Positions 8,148 to 17,096 are shown, counted from the stretch's first letter. The stretch: 64,000 nt of DNA from Bacillota bacterium (GCA_023439505.1 JAEXNR010000062.1:310001-374000), one strand, 5' to 3'. Notes: generated by a model from the sequence alone, not told the origin. Program-made: numbers and translations.

Positions 8148-8405
8148 ATGGATCAAAAGGAGCAGGAACAAAGTGATATCACGCTTTTTGTCAAAATAGG
8201 AATTATCGTACTTAGTTTGTTGGCAGTGGTTGGTTTGGGTGCCAAATTTATTCCGGGAGCCATTTCGGTATCCAGTATCGGAAGCAAAAGGGACCTCCCA
8301 ATCTATTGTGTCGACACGGAAGAAAAAAAGGTGGCGTTAAGCTTTGATGCAGCATGGGGGAATGGTAATTTGGGCGATGTTAATCCGACTTTGATTGAGG
8401 CTTGA
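8148..8405 (+). pseudogene. pdaB: Split pdaB-like polysaccharide deacetylase, part 1 of 3 (host codons end at 8364)
   Basis: Encodes residues 1-72 of a PdaB-type polysaccharide deacetylase: a short N-terminus, a membrane anchor near residues 11-35, and the start of the NodB domain ending in KKVALSFDAAWGN. This is catalytic motif 1 of the clostridial FDAAWG variety. Host sequence stops at the shared core 8355-8364; from there the frame reads element 1 DNA and ends at 8405 after 13 foreign codons. The continuation EDTRNILNIL starts at 15132, in frame. As it stands the product is an 85-residue stub without an active site. The family removes acetyl groups from peptidoglycan or related polymers, and PdaB proteins act in spore formation. 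The ribosome site is weak (GGTG). Confidence 0.85.
8355..8369. other. attL of element 1
   Basis: The core TGGGGGAATG (8355-8364) is followed on the element side by GTAAT. In the predicted circular form, GGTAAT (8364-8369) pairs as an inverted arm with ATTACC (15116-15121) from the other end across a 10-bp centre, the geometry of a serine-integrase attP. Confidence 0.75.
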
Positions 8406-8447
8406 CATTGGCTCATATAAATACTAAAATCAAAATGACAAACGTTT
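8402..8447 (+). promoter_or_regulatory. Promoter and LacI-type operator of the element 1 regulator
   Basis: TTGACA (8402-8407) and TAAAAT (8425-8430) are 17 bp apart. Directly downstream lies the palindrome AAACGTTT (8440-8447) with a central CG, typical of LacI-family operators. Its position just after the start point fits autorepression by the LacI protein encoded at 8618. Confidence 0.65.
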
Positions 8448-8617
8448 ACATAATCACTTTTTCCACAATGGGACTAAGAGAAGAGGAGGGAATTCGTTAT
8501 AATTTAAAAGAGATCCTGCAAATGCAGTTTCGGATCGAAGAAGATGAATAAGATTGTAAAATGCTTATTCGTATATGGAATTTTTAATGATACATTTTGG
8601 AAGATGGGGGAAGTTAC

Positions 8618-9598
8618 ATGCCTACAATAAAAGATGTTGCTGAACGTGCAGGGGTTTCTGTTGCTACGGTATCAAGAATCATGAATAACCGTGGTCCTAT
8701 CGGCGAGAAAACCAGAAAGAAAGTGCATAAAGCAATGAAGGAGCTGAATTATCAGCCCAATGAAATGGCGCGGGCATTGCAAAAGAGCAAAAGTCATATT
8801 CTTGGTCTTATTGTGCCTTCTATCAGCTATGCATTTTTTAGCAAGCTGGCAGATGCCATTGAAGAAGCATGCCATGAACAGGGGTATAAACTGATGTTAT
8901 GTAAATCAGGAAATGAACATGAGCGTGAATTGGAGATGGTTTCTTTGCTCTATGCCAATAAGGTGGATGGAATCTTGATTTGCAGCAGAGTCGGGGATGC
9001 CTCCATCTATACGAATTATAATCTCCCAATTGTCAGTATCGACAGAGACATTGACCTTCTTCCATCGGTTACATCGGATAATTATAACGGAGGAGTTCTG
9101 GCAGCTCAGGCACTGCTGAGAGCAGGATGTAAGACGCCGCTTATCTTTGGCGGCGCTGTACCGGAATATATGGCGATGGACTTGCGCTATAAAGGATTCA
9201 GAGAGGAATGTTTCAAGAGAGGCGTTGTGTTTGAGGAGCATTTTGTGGGGGAGAGTGATCTGCGTCATGAGAGATTACAGGAAGAATTCATCTCATTTGT
9301 TACTAAGAGACCGCAAATAGATGGTGTTTTTATCACCGGTGATATGATAGCTGCTAAGCTGCTATGCTCTGAGAGGATTACGTCTTTATTAAATAGCATT
9401 CCGATGATCGGCTATGATGGTCTTGAGATCTCTAATTTATTGGGAATTACAACGGTTGAGCAGCCGATTTCTGAAATGGGCGAATATGCAGTGAATTTAC
9501 TAATCCGGAAGGTGGAAGCAAAAGCGGTTCCTGAACGATCTATTTTACCGGTAAGATTAATTGAACGAAAAAGTACGCTGCGTTTTATGCAGGAATAA
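8618..9598 (+). CDS. LacI-family transcriptional regulator (element 1)
   Basis: A 326-residue repressor. The N-terminal helix-turn-helix reads TIKDVAERAGVSVATVSRIMN, followed by a hinge and a periplasmic-binding-protein-like ligand domain (from about residue 60, beginning ILGLIVPSI). The frame opens earlier with TTG at 8597, but the HTH begins exactly at ATG 8618, which follows GGGGGA by 6 nt, so 8618 is chosen. Palindromic sites with AAACGTT cores are seen before this gene and before the secreted hydrolase at 11417, suggesting it controls the element's cargo. The inducer is unknown. It is followed 15 bp later by the esterase gene, likely in one operon. Confidence 0.88.
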   Translation: MPTIKDVAERAGVSVATVSRIMNNRGPIGEKTRKKVHKAMKELNYQPNEMARALQKSKSHILGLIVPSISYAFFSKLADAIEEACHEQGYKLMLCKSGNEHERELEMVSLLYANKVDGILICSRVGDASIYTNYNLPIVSIDRDIDLLPSVTSDNYNGGVLAAQALLRAGCKTPLIFGGAVPEYMAMDLRYKGFREECFKRGVVFEEHFVGESDLRHERLQEEFISFVTKRPQIDGVFITGDMIAAKLLCSERITSLLNSIPMIGYDGLEISNLLGITTVEQPISEMGEYAVNLLIRKVEAKAVPERSILPVRLIERKSTLRFMQE

Positions 9599-9613
9599 CT
9601 GGGAGGTATTATC

Positions 9614-10786
9614 ATGGGATTTGAGAAGTTAACAGAGTATATAAACTCTCTGGAAGAGAAATACGGGATACATGGAGCTGATTGCAAAATAACGAAAGGT
9701 CATGAAGTGGTATACCGTCATATGGCAGGTCATTCAGATTATGACATGAAAGTTCCGGTATCGGATCAGGATTTATATCATTTATACTCAGCGACCAAAG
9801 TGATTACAATGATCGCTGTTATGCAGCTGGTGGATCAAAACAAAGTTTGTTTATACGATGAGGTCTCCAGATATTTACCGGAATTTACCTACATGAAAGT
9901 GGCGGATGATTTCCAAAGCTGTGCATTTCCGCCGCAATGGCCAACGAAGGATACAAAATGTCATCTTGCCCACAATAGGATTCGTATCATTGATTTGATG
10001 TCGATGACAGCCGGACTGACCTATGATGTAACATCTGATTACATCATGCAACTGAAAGAAGAAAGCAACAATCAGGCAAGTACCAGGGAAGTGGTTGCCG
10101 CGATCGCGAAGATGCCGCTCATATTTGAACCCGGAACACGTTGGAGCTATAGTCTGGGACATGATGTTCTTGGAGCAGTAGTTGAAGTTATCTCTAAAGA
10201 AAGCTATGGGGATTATTTAAAAAAGTACATATTTGAACCGCTTGGTATTTGTGATTTTTATTTTCATCTTGATGAGAATCTGGAGAAACGACTTTCCGCA
10301 CAATATGCTGCAGACTTCCATACGAAAAAGATAGAACCTGTAGAAAATATCAACAGATATAAACTGACAGATCGATATGAAAGCAGCGGTGCGGGGCTTG
10401 CAGGCTCAGTAGATGCGTATAGTGCTGTTATTGCCGCAATCAGCAACCATGGTGTAGGGGAAAACGGAAATAGAATATTATCAGAGGAATCCATTCGTTT
10501 GTTAAGTACCAACTATGTAACCGGGAAGATGCTTGAGGATTTTAAGGGAACCGGGAAGATAGGATATGGATATGGTCTTGGTGTTCGTGTTTTGATTGAG
10601 GAAGATAAATCCGAAAGCCCCCTTGGTGAATTTGGATGGGATGGTGCTGCCGGAGCTTATGTGGTAATTGATCCGGTCAATCAGATCAGTATCTTCTATG
10701 TTCAGCAGATTTTGGGATTTATTACTGCATATGATACAATTCACCCTATGATCAGAGATTTGGCTTATGAAGCCATGAAGTTATAA
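9614..10786 (+). CDS. Serine hydrolase, beta-lactamase class C / family VIII esterase type
   Basis: A 390-residue PF00144 protein without a signal peptide, so probably a cytoplasmic esterase rather than a resistance enzyme. The nucleophile motif is SATK (Ser59, Lys62). The second motif is the YSL of WSYSLGHDVLG, near residue 180, in the form seen in EstB-like esterases. The C-terminal FGWDGAAG takes the place of the KTG box. It follows the LacI gene by 15 bp with ribosome site GGGAGG. Together with the secreted hydrolase at 11417 it suggests an ester-degrading cargo, for example deacylation of imported oligosaccharides; the substrate is unknown. Confidence 0.85.
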   Translation: MGFEKLTEYINSLEEKYGIHGADCKITKGHEVVYRHMAGHSDYDMKVPVSDQDLYHLYSATKVITMIAVMQLVDQNKVCLYDEVSRYLPEFTYMKVADDFQSCAFPPQWPTKDTKCHLAHNRIRIIDLMSMTAGLTYDVTSDYIMQLKEESNNQASTREVVAAIAKMPLIFEPGTRWSYSLGHDVLGAVVEVISKESYGDYLKKYIFEPLGICDFYFHLDENLEKRLSAQYAADFHTKKIEPVENINRYKLTDRYESSGAGLAGSVDAYSAVIAAISNHGVGENGNRILSEESIRLLSTNYVTGKMLEDFKGTGKIGYGYGLGVRVLIEEDKSESPLGEFGWDGAAGAYVVIDPVNQISIFYVQQILGFITAYDTIHPMIRDLAYEAMKL

Positions 10787-10813
10787 ATGTTATAAAGAAA
10801 TGTCAAAGAATAA

Positions 10814-10861
10814 GGCGTCCGCTATCGTAAACCATCATGTAATGTGTTAGCAGCGGACGCC
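10814..10861 (+). terminator. Hairpin after the esterase gene
   Basis: A 10-bp perfect stem GGCGTCCGCT/AGCGGACGCC (10814-10823 with 10852-10861) lies 27 bp after the stop codon. There is no clear T run, so termination is likely but not certain. Confidence 0.5.
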
Positions 10862-11416
10862 AATATTCTGTCTATGGAGTTTCTCTTCCCCAATTCTAAC
10901 GCTTTTTAAACGAGTCCATATTCATTACCGAATATGGAAAGACTTTTTCATTCTTATCATAATACCCCTTTTCTGTATCTGCGATTTGTATGAAGTACAA
11001 ATGACAAAGCACCGAATTAAAAACCATGTCCATTTTTATAAGCCCTAAGTTTGAGCGGAGGATTACGCATAAATTCAACGTAGGAATCAGGTATTGAAAT
11101 TACACTAAGTTTGGACGAAATACGATGTAAACGTTATATAGAAATATTATATTTTTCTATAAATTTATATCTGATAAAACAACATAATAGTAATATTAAA
11201 CGTTTGACATTAATATCTTCAGAAACGTCATATGGAAGGATTTGGGACACTGATGCGTCATTTCTTTTCATGATAGTATAAAATTAATAAAACACATTAC
11301 ATATTTGAAAATATTAACATTTGTGGGTGGTAATATAGAAGATACAGTAATGATTAAAAAATCTTGAACTGTAGGATGTAATAGGGTATTTACAAATTTT
11401 AAGAGGAGGTATTATC
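10862..11416 (+). promoter_or_regulatory. Intergenic region with LacI-type operator sites before the secreted hydrolase
   Basis: No convincing gene lies in this 555-bp stretch. It holds TGTAAACGTTATA near 11126-11138 and the palindrome AAACGTTT at 11198-11205, which overlaps a TTGACA (11204-11209). These resemble the operator at 8440 and point to control of the 11417 gene by the element's LacI protein. A clear -10 was not found. A minus-strand frame at 10896-11078 could be a decayed gene but has no recognisable family. Confidence 0.45.
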
Positions 11417-13105
11417 ATGTTAAGAAAAGTAACAAAAAGATCACTGGGAATGCTTTTGGTAATGGTTATGTTAATTGGCAGTTTGAGTCAGGTAACAACT
11501 GTTGAGGCGAAAGTGAAAAGCAGTGGAAAGATCAGGTCTGTAACTCTGTCAAATCCGGGAGCAGGAACTACAAAAAGCTACAAAGCAAAGGCATTCATTT
11601 ATGTACCGGCGAATGTGGATGTTAGTAACCGGCCGGGAACCGCTCCTGTCTTAGTCGTTTATGGAGATAAGGATTTCACAGCGGCTACTGCTCTGGAGAC
11701 GGCAGATGCTTCCGGTATCGGTGAAATTGCAGCTAAGGAAGAATGTATTATATTATTTGTTAACTCCATTGGAAAAGAATGGAGTGAAGCTGATAAAGGA
11801 TCATTATCAGCAGTATATACCAGTTATTCCATCAGTTCCAATAAACTATTTCCTGATGGAGTATCAAGCGATGGATTTTTCCCCGGCTTTCCGGCAAGAA
11901 CCTATGTTTTTGCAGAAGGCAGCGGAGCTGATTTTGTTTCAAAATATTTTCTGAAAGGGGTAGATACTCAGGATTACTTGACACCCAATGTGATACCGTT
12001 TAAACCAACCGGTGTTATTCTTAGTAATGTATCAGAACCGGCGGTCACAGCGACAGAAGAAATCGCAGCATACATCATTAACGGAACAAAGGATATCTAT
12101 AATTCCTTTAAAGCACTGAATGTAACCAGCAAAAAGGTGGGACAGCAGACCAGTAAAATCAAGAAGGGCTTTGATAAGAAGGCAGTATTAAAAGGGTATG
12201 ATGAAGTTATCAGTACTGCAATCAGATTAGAAAGAAATCAACTCGTTGATGTTCCTAAATATGATAAGCTTGGCATATCTGAGAAAAGAGAATATATTCA
12301 GCATTTTGACACCAAGATTGAATATTACACTTATATCCCGGATAATATCAAGGATAGTGCAAAGGGAAGTGTACCCTTGTTATTCTTGTTCCATGGGTTT
12401 GATGCAAGCGCCGAACAACAGGCATGGCTTTCCGAATGGCCGATTATCGGTAAGGAAAATGGCTTTATGGTAGTAAGTGTTAATCGTCATACCGACTATA
12501 CACCTGCGCTGATGGAAGAGTTATTGGATTACTTAAAGAGAGAGTATCCGATGATTGATTCTACCAAAGTTTATGCCAGCGGTTATTCGATGGGAGCTGT
12601 TAAAACATGGGGACTGGCGGATGAATTTGCCAAGGAATTTGCAGGAATTATACCTACAAACGGCGCATTTAATGAACCTGCAACAAAGTATCCAGAACTT
12701 ATTATGCCTACTTTCTATATTGCAGGTGATTCATCACAATTACCGGAGCTGCCTCATCAGAAATTCTCAATTTTCGGAGATGACGGGACCAAGCCTAATA
12801 GTGTTGATGTCAGAATTGCAGCATTATTGAAGCAAAATAAAGTCACCGATCAATATACATTTGATTCAAGCGCAGATGAAGTGTGGGGAATCAAAGCAGA
12901 TAAGAAGTATTCGGTACAAAGTAAATTATACAGCCATGTGGTTACGTCAGTAAATCTATACAATAGTGTGGATGGTAACTGCTATACCGCTTTGGCTTAT
13001 AACACCAATACAGGACATATTGTTATATCAGAATCCTGTCGTACAGCATGGGAATTTATTAAGAAATTCAGCAGAAATGCAGACGGTACCTTAACAATTA
13101 AGTAA
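11417..13105 (+). CDS. Secreted alpha/beta-hydrolase, PHB depolymerase/feruloyl esterase-like
   Basis: A 562-residue exported protein: the signal peptide spans about residues 1-31 (ending near VEAK), an unassigned N-terminal region runs to about 280, and a C-terminal alpha/beta-hydrolase domain follows. In that domain LLFLFHGFDASAEQQAW is the oxyanion-hole strand and GYSMGA (Ser391) is the nucleophile elbow. The family includes extracellular polyhydroxybutyrate depolymerases and feruloyl/acetyl xylan esterases; I expect removal of acyl groups from plant polysaccharides, but this is inference. The N-terminal half may itself be a second, degenerate hydrolase-like domain, since it reads APVLVVYGDKDF early and GSGADF later. 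The ribosome site AGGAGG precedes the ATG, and LacI-type sites lie upstream. Confidence 0.8.
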   Translation: MLRKVTKRSLGMLLVMVMLIGSLSQVTTVEAKVKSSGKIRSVTLSNPGAGTTKSYKAKAFIYVPANVDVSNRPGTAPVLVVYGDKDFTAATALETADASGIGEIAAKEECIILFVNSIGKEWSEADKGSLSAVYTSYSISSNKLFPDGVSSDGFFPGFPARTYVFAEGSGADFVSKYFLKGVDTQDYLTPNVIPFKPTGVILSNVSEPAVTATEEIAAYIINGTKDIYNSFKALNVTSKKVGQQTSKIKKGFDKKAVLKGYDEVISTAIRLERNQLVDVPKYDKLGISEKREYIQHFDTKIEYYTYIPDNIKDSAKGSVPLLFLFHGFDASAEQQAWLSEWPIIGKENGFMVVSVNRHTDYTPALMEELLDYLKREYPMIDSTKVYASGYSMGAVKTWGLADEFAKEFAGIIPTNGAFNEPATKYPELIMPTFYIAGDSSQLPELPHQKFSIFGDDGTKPNSVDVRIAALLKQNKVTDQYTFDSSADEVWGIKADKKYSVQSKLYSHVVTSVNLYNSVDGNCYTALAYNTNTGHIVISESCRTAWEFIKKFSRNADGTLTIK

Positions 13106-13175
13106 TAGTGATACAGTAGTCGAATTTGATTTTACAGCACCATACACTTTCTATTACAAAAAAGGGAAGTTGAAA

Positions 13176-13216
13176 CGGGCAGTTACAAGATGACGTTGTC
13201 GTTTTGTAACTGCCCG
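13176..13216 (+). terminator. Terminator after the secreted hydrolase
   Basis: A 13-bp perfect stem, CGGGCAGTTACAA (13176-13188) with its complement at 13204-13216, is followed by a T-rich stretch (TCGTCTTTGTG). Confidence 0.7.
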
Positions 13217-13391
13217 TCGTCTTTGTGTTCCAATCGGAGAATTTGATTAAATTGATAATACCATCGGGAGAAATAAAATCTCAACCCGGATGTGGAAAAT
13301 GATATGTTTTTCTTGAAAAATGGTGGACAAATTATGATCCGCAGGGTTGCCTCATACAATATTTCTGAGAGAGTCTGCTTCAGAGGGTAAT

Positions 13392-13562
13392 ATGAGAGGA
13401 AAAGATGACCTGGTGCAAATGAATGTGGTGAGGGAATACAGAAATTTATTATCATGTGAGGAATTGATTCAACGAATCATAAGATATCACAATACAATGG
13501 GTGAAGAGGACCCTTTACCGGAAGAAGAACAAGAGAACAGGGAGGAGGGGACGGTAACATGA
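13392..13562 (+). CDS. Small acidic protein directly before the element 1 recombinase
   Basis: A 56-residue protein starting at ATG 13392 (after GAGGGTA), rather than the earlier in-frame codon at 13347. It has a basic N-terminus (MRGKDD), a helical middle (VVREYRNLLSCEELIQRIIR) and an acidic tail. Its stop codon overlaps the ATG of the recombinase gene (ATGA), so the two are translationally coupled. I do not recognise the family. Position and size fit an accessory factor for recombination, such as a directionality factor, but there is no direct evidence. Confidence 0.65.
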   Translation: MRGKDDLVQMNVVREYRNLLSCEELIQRIIRYHNTMGEEDPLPEEEQENREEGTVT

Positions 13563-15100
13563 TGTTAAATCTATATAAAACAGCAGTGTACCTTCGGCTT
13601 TCCAGAGAAGATGGTGATAAGGAGGAGAGTAATTCCATTGTAAATCAGCGCTGCATGCTGCGGAAGGTGATAGACGAGCATAAGGATATGGTATTTGCGG
13701 ATGTTTATTGTGATGATGGATATACCGGTACCAATTTTGACCGGCCGGATTTTAAGCGGATGATAACTGACATTGAGAAAGGTCTGATTAACTGCGTAAT
13801 CGTAAAAGATTTGTCCAGATTTGGCAGGGATTATATTGACGCGGGACATTATATCGAAAAATATTTTGTAGAGAAGGGGATACGTTTTATTGCTGTCAAT
13901 GATCATATTGACAGTCTTCGCAATGAATATGACATGCTATTGCCCATCAAGAATGTCATAAACCAGCAGTATGCGCTGGATATTTCAAGTAAAGTTCAGA
14001 GCTCTTTCAAGATAAAGCAGAGAGAGGGGCAGTTTATCGGCGCATTTGCCTGCTATGGATATCTTCGTGACAGCCACGATAAACACAAACTGAGCCCGGA
14101 TGATTATGCGGCACATATTGTCCGGAGAATTTATTCTATGTATGCAGATGGGATCGGAAAGATAAGAATCGCCAATCTTCTGAATGAGGAAGGAATCCTA
14201 TGCCCCAGTGAATACAAAAAAAGTTGCGGACTTCAATATAAAAATAGTAATCGGATGGAAAGAACAAATTACTGGACTTATTCTACCATAGACAAAACAT
14301 TGAAAAATCAAATGTATATTGGGGATATGATACAGGGGAAAACGAAGCGGCGAATGAAAGGCAAGGCGGTATATCTTCCAAAAGAAGACTGGGTTGTTGT
14401 AAAGGGAACACATCCGGCAATTGTTGATCCTATGTTATGGGATCGGGTGCAAAAACAATTGAAGAGAGAAGCACGTCATCTGACTTTTGATCAGAACGTA
14501 AGTATATTTGCCGGCTTTTTAAAGTGCGGTGATTGCGGAAGAGCTTTAACAAAGAATAATTGCAGGGGACAATTGCATTACGTATGTGCTACCTATAAAA
14601 ATTATGGCAAAGGGCATTGCTCCTCACATAGAATTAATCAGTCAGTACTGGAAGAAATCATTCTTAAGGATTTAAATGCTATTATTTCGTCCATCAATCA
14701 TCTTGAGGAATTAGCAGAGGGCAGTCAAAGGATACGAATCAGCCTTGAATCAATCAATGACACCCTGCAGGAATATGATGATAAGATGAGCAGACTGTCC
14801 AATCATAAGAATGCGGCTTACGCCGATTATCGGGAAGGACTGATCACCTTGGAAGAGTACTTAGCCTACAGGGAGGATTGTGATAAAAAGAGGAGGCTGC
14901 TCGCAATGAAAAGAGACGCATTGGCACAACGAACCAAGAATGGTAACGAGAATACAAAGTGGGTTCAGAGACTCCTTATGAATAGAAAAATTGAGGAATT
15001 GGACAAAGAAATTATGGACGAAATGATCGATACAATTTATGTATTTCAGGATAAGACCGTAAAAATTATTTATAATTTCTGTCATGAAATAAGTATGTGA
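13559..15100 (+). CDS. Large serine recombinase of element 1
   Basis: A 513-residue intact recombinase. The resolvase domain carries the likely nucleophile Ser15 in AVYLRLSRED, with VKDLSRFGRDY supplying catalytic arginines. The Recombinase domain follows (from about residue 160), then a zinc ribbon near residues 323-355 (CGDCGRAL, later Cys residues in YVCATYK and GHC) and a coiled-coil C-terminus (LEELAEGSQRIRISLE onward). The gene ends 22 bp from the attR core. It is the natural candidate for inserting and excising element 1 and so for restoring the first break in pdaB. The length is normal for clostridial TndX-like recombinases. Confidence 0.93.
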   Translation: MMLNLYKTAVYLRLSREDGDKEESNSIVNQRCMLRKVIDEHKDMVFADVYCDDGYTGTNFDRPDFKRMITDIEKGLINCVIVKDLSRFGRDYIDAGHYIEKYFVEKGIRFIAVNDHIDSLRNEYDMLLPIKNVINQQYALDISSKVQSSFKIKQREGQFIGAFACYGYLRDSHDKHKLSPDDYAAHIVRRIYSMYADGIGKIRIANLLNEEGILCPSEYKKSCGLQYKNSNRMERTNYWTYSTIDKTLKNQMYIGDMIQGKTKRRMKGKAVYLPKEDWVVVKGTHPAIVDPMLWDRVQKQLKREARHLTFDQNVSIFAGFLKCGDCGRALTKNNCRGQLHYVCATYKNYGKGHCSSHRINQSVLEEIILKDLNAIISSINHLEELAEGSQRIRISLESINDTLQEYDDKMSRLSNHKNAAYADYREGLITLEEYLAYREDCDKKRRLLAMKRDALAQRTKNGNENTKWVQRLLMNRKIEELDKEIMDEMIDTIYVFQDKTVKIIYNFCHEISM

Positions 15101-15115
15101 TCTGCCTAAGATACC

Positions 15116-15132
15116 ATTACCCTGGGGGAATG
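15116..15132. other. attR of element 1
   Basis: The element arm ATTACC (15116-15121) is followed by C and the core TGGGGGAATG (15123-15132), after which the deacetylase codons resume (GAA GAC ACC). Confidence 0.75.
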
Positions 15133-15491
15133 AAGACACCAGGAATATCCTGAATATCCTGGATAAACATAATGTAAAAGTTACCTTCTTTATGACCGGA
15201 GAATGGGTGGATAAATACCCGGAGGATGTAAAAGCGATTGCAGCGGCAGGTCATGATCTTGGGAATCACAGCGAAAACCATAAACAAATGTCCCGGCTGA
15301 GTAAAGAACAGTGTGAAACTGAAATTATGATGGCACATGAAAGAGTACAGGAATTGACAGGTATAGATATGAAATTATTTCGTTGCCCATATGGAGATTA
15401 TAATAATATGGTAGTCGGGACAGCAAGAGAATGCGGATACTACACGATACAATGGGATGTGGATGTATACGCAACAACTTTAAAACCATGA
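15132..15491 (+). pseudogene. pdaB: Split pdaB-like polysaccharide deacetylase, part 2 of 3 (host codons end at 15464)
   Basis: Encodes residues 73-183 of the deacetylase. It starts with EDTRNILNIL, which completes catalytic motif 1 begun at 8361. It contains motif 2 (NHSENH, metal-binding histidines) and motif 3 (FRCPYGDYN), and stops in motif 4 (QWDVD). The frame reads nine more element codons and ends at 15491. The continuation SLDW is at 45238. There is no start codon or ribosome site of its own, so nothing useful is made from this piece alone. No stop or frameshift is present, which argues against long-term decay. Confidence 0.85.
15462..15485. other. attL of element 2
   Basis: The host/core codon GAT (15462-15464) is followed by GTA and the arm TACGCAACAACTTTAAAA (15468-15485). 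Confidence 0.75.
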
Positions 15492-15578
15492 AATACAAGG
15501 GCTTGAGGGGATTTTCGAGAGAAATTCATAGTGGATAAATGATATAGAGTAGTTATGTTTAGATAATAAATATAATAA

Positions 15579-15902
15579 TTAACTGGGGGATAATAAATGC
15601 TCCCAGTTTCTTTTTTTATAAAGAACTCGGATAATATAAACATGGTTTTGCAGTTCGGATATCTGATAGAAGATGACATAGTTTTCTACAGGGCACCATC
15701 TTATCTTTTGTGCTTCATATTTTGGTTCGGAAATCATATTGTTCCGTTCCGGAAATTCTTCTAAGGATTTAACTTTAGTTCTGATCTTTGACAGCAGACG
15801 TCTTGCTGAATCCGACTCACGCAGTTCAAATGCGATATAGTCAAAGATGTCAAGCAAGTCGCGCTGTGCAGCTTCTGTAATTAATACATTATAGCTTGGC
15901 AT
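15579..15902 (-). CDS. RelE/ParE-family toxin
   Basis: A 107-residue toxin of the plasmid-stabilisation RelE/ParE superfamily. The start chosen is the ATG at 15902 (MPSYNVLITEAAQRDL), which has GGAAGGAAGG about 7 nt upstream; the open frame extends 22 codons further back into the antitoxin gene. Family features include the N-terminal helix pair with DIFDYI and the C-terminal strand YVIFYQISELQNHVYIIRVLYKKRNW. It overlaps the antitoxin gene by 14 bp. Such toxins act on ribosome-bound mRNA or gyrase. The pair may stabilise element 2 against loss on excision. Confidence 0.85.
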   Translation of the reverse strand: MPSYNVLITEAAQRDLLDIFDYIAFELRESDSARRLLSKIRTKVKSLEEFPERNNMISEPKYEAQKIRWCPVENYVIFYQISELQNHVYIIRVLYKKRNWEHLLSPS

Positions 15903-16161
15903 CTTTGTACCTTCCTTCCAATTCATCAAAAAATTCATCTGCATTTTTATATTTCTTTTGTTTAACATCTTCTAGTCCTTGGTCTAGAAGTTTGCTTAAT
16001 TCAAAGCGACCTACGAGCTTTTCGTAGGTTTCAATATCCAGTACAACGAGATCGCCTTTTCCGTTCTTCGTGATGTAAACCGGTTCGGAGTGGGTATGGC
16101 AGTATTCGGAGATTTGATTGTAGGAATTTCGTAGGTCAGAACTTGGTCTGATTGATGGCAT
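15889..16161 (-). CDS. Phd/YefM-family antitoxin
   Basis: A 90-residue antitoxin. The N-terminal DNA-binding part reads SSDLRNSYNQISEYCHTHSEPVYITKNGKGDLVVLD and the C-terminal part would wrap the toxin. The frame could open at GTG 16170, but that codon overlaps the AGGAGG; the ATG at 16161 has 8-nt spacing and is chosen. A 9-bp inverted repeat upstream (16179-16203) looks like its operator. A 29-bp stretch within it (15963-15991) recurs at 21450-21478 with three differences, all silent in this reading frame. Confidence 0.87.
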   Translation of the reverse strand: MPSIRPSSDLRNSYNQISEYCHTHSEPVYITKNGKGDLVVLDIETYEKLVGRFELSKLLDQGLEDVKQKKYKNADEFFDELEGRYKDAKL

Positions 16162-16178
16162 ATGGTTCACCTCCTTAT

Positions 16179-16203
16179 ATCAATATTATATCGGAATATT
16201 GAT
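16179..16203 (-). promoter_or_regulatory. Operator of the toxin-antitoxin operon
   Basis: The inverted repeat ATCAATATT/AATATTGAT (16179-16187 with 16195-16203) has a 7-bp spacer and lies immediately upstream of the antitoxin ribosome site. This fits the autorepression typical of Phd/YefM modules. Confidence 0.6.
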
Positions 16204-16283
16204 AGATTTACAAGGTATATTCATTTTAAATGAAATTGATAGAGTAATAGCCTTTGTCTGATTAGATAGAATTGTAAACTGTC

Positions 16284-17096
16284 TTGTGGATATTTGTAAA
16301 TTGTGGTAGTATATTTTCTAATAAATATATTCTGGAATGTAATCCCAATACTTGTGAAATCCTTGGGATGAAACCGGAACATTATTTACAGCTATCAGAG
16401 ATTGGACAAGAGCTTCTGGATAACAAAGGAATATTCCTGTCCAAACGTGCAGCTCGATCCTTTGGGGGTTATGCAGATTCACAGCTACGAAGACTACAGA
16501 ATGCCATTGCAAGAGATTCATTTCCTCAAAGCGAAAAGGAAAAGCATATTTTCAACTCGGTTAGGAATGCATTAGAGGATTTCGGGAGATGTTTTAAGAA
16601 CTTTGATTACGGTTCTATTCATCTATATATAGATAAATCAAAAAATCCGGATTTTGATACAGAAATATTTGTGGATGCTAATTACGCACATTATCCCCTA
16701 AGGGACTATGAAAATATGTGGTCAGTAATGCATAATGTTGTCCGTGATTATGATAAAATCGGCAAGAGAAATAATAAAAAGGATGACAATCATTTGAATA
16801 AGCATGCTATGCATTTGATACGGCTATTCATGATGGCTATTGATATCTTAGAAAAAGGTGAAATCATTACTTACCGAGAGAAAGAACATGATTTATTAAA
16901 TGCAATTCGTAATGGTGAATATCAAAGGAAAGATGGGCTTTTTTGCGATGCATTCTATGAATTGTTAGCAGACTATGAGAAGCGGTTGGAATATGCCACT
17001 GCACATACAGCTCTGCCAGACAATCCGGATATGGATAAGGTGGAAGCGTTCGTCGAAAGAATAAATGAAAGGGTAGTTACTGGGGATATAAGATGA
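16284..17096 (+). pseudogene. Nucleotidyltransferase-family protein lacking its N-terminal catalytic domain
   Basis: The 270-codon frame resembles the C-terminal part of predicted DNA polymerase beta-superfamily nucleotidyltransferases, recognisable from LGMKPEHYLQLSEIG, LLDNKGIFLSKRAARSFGGYADSQLRRLQNA and the helical HAMHLIRLFMMAIDILEKGE. Family members normally carry a GSxxYG...DxD active site in about 100 residues before this part; here the frame begins in non-coding-looking DNA with no ribosome site, so the gene is 5'-truncated. Its stop overlaps the start of the next nucleotidyltransferase gene (ATGA), suggesting they were once co-translated partners. Confidence 0.65.

Larger units (their letters stand above)
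8365..15132 (+). mobile_element. Element 1: serine-recombinase element (about 6.77 kb) inserted in pdaB
   Basis: Bounded by identical 10-bp cores TGGGGGAATG at 8355-8364 and 15123-15132, which are also the host codons at the insertion point. Removing 6,768 bp joins the deacetylase frame perfectly. The large serine recombinase gene (13559-15100) lies 22 bp from the right core, the usual layout of integrase and attachment site. Cargo: LacI regulator, family VIII-type serine esterase, secreted alpha/beta-hydrolase, and a small ORF before the recombinase. No conjugation, replication or phage structural genes are present, so it can excise or integrate but would need help to move between cells. Confidence 0.85.

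Noticed and set aside
10896..11078. 60-codon minus-strand frame as a gene
   Set aside because: No ribosome site and no recognisable family; possibly a decayed fragment but unsupported.
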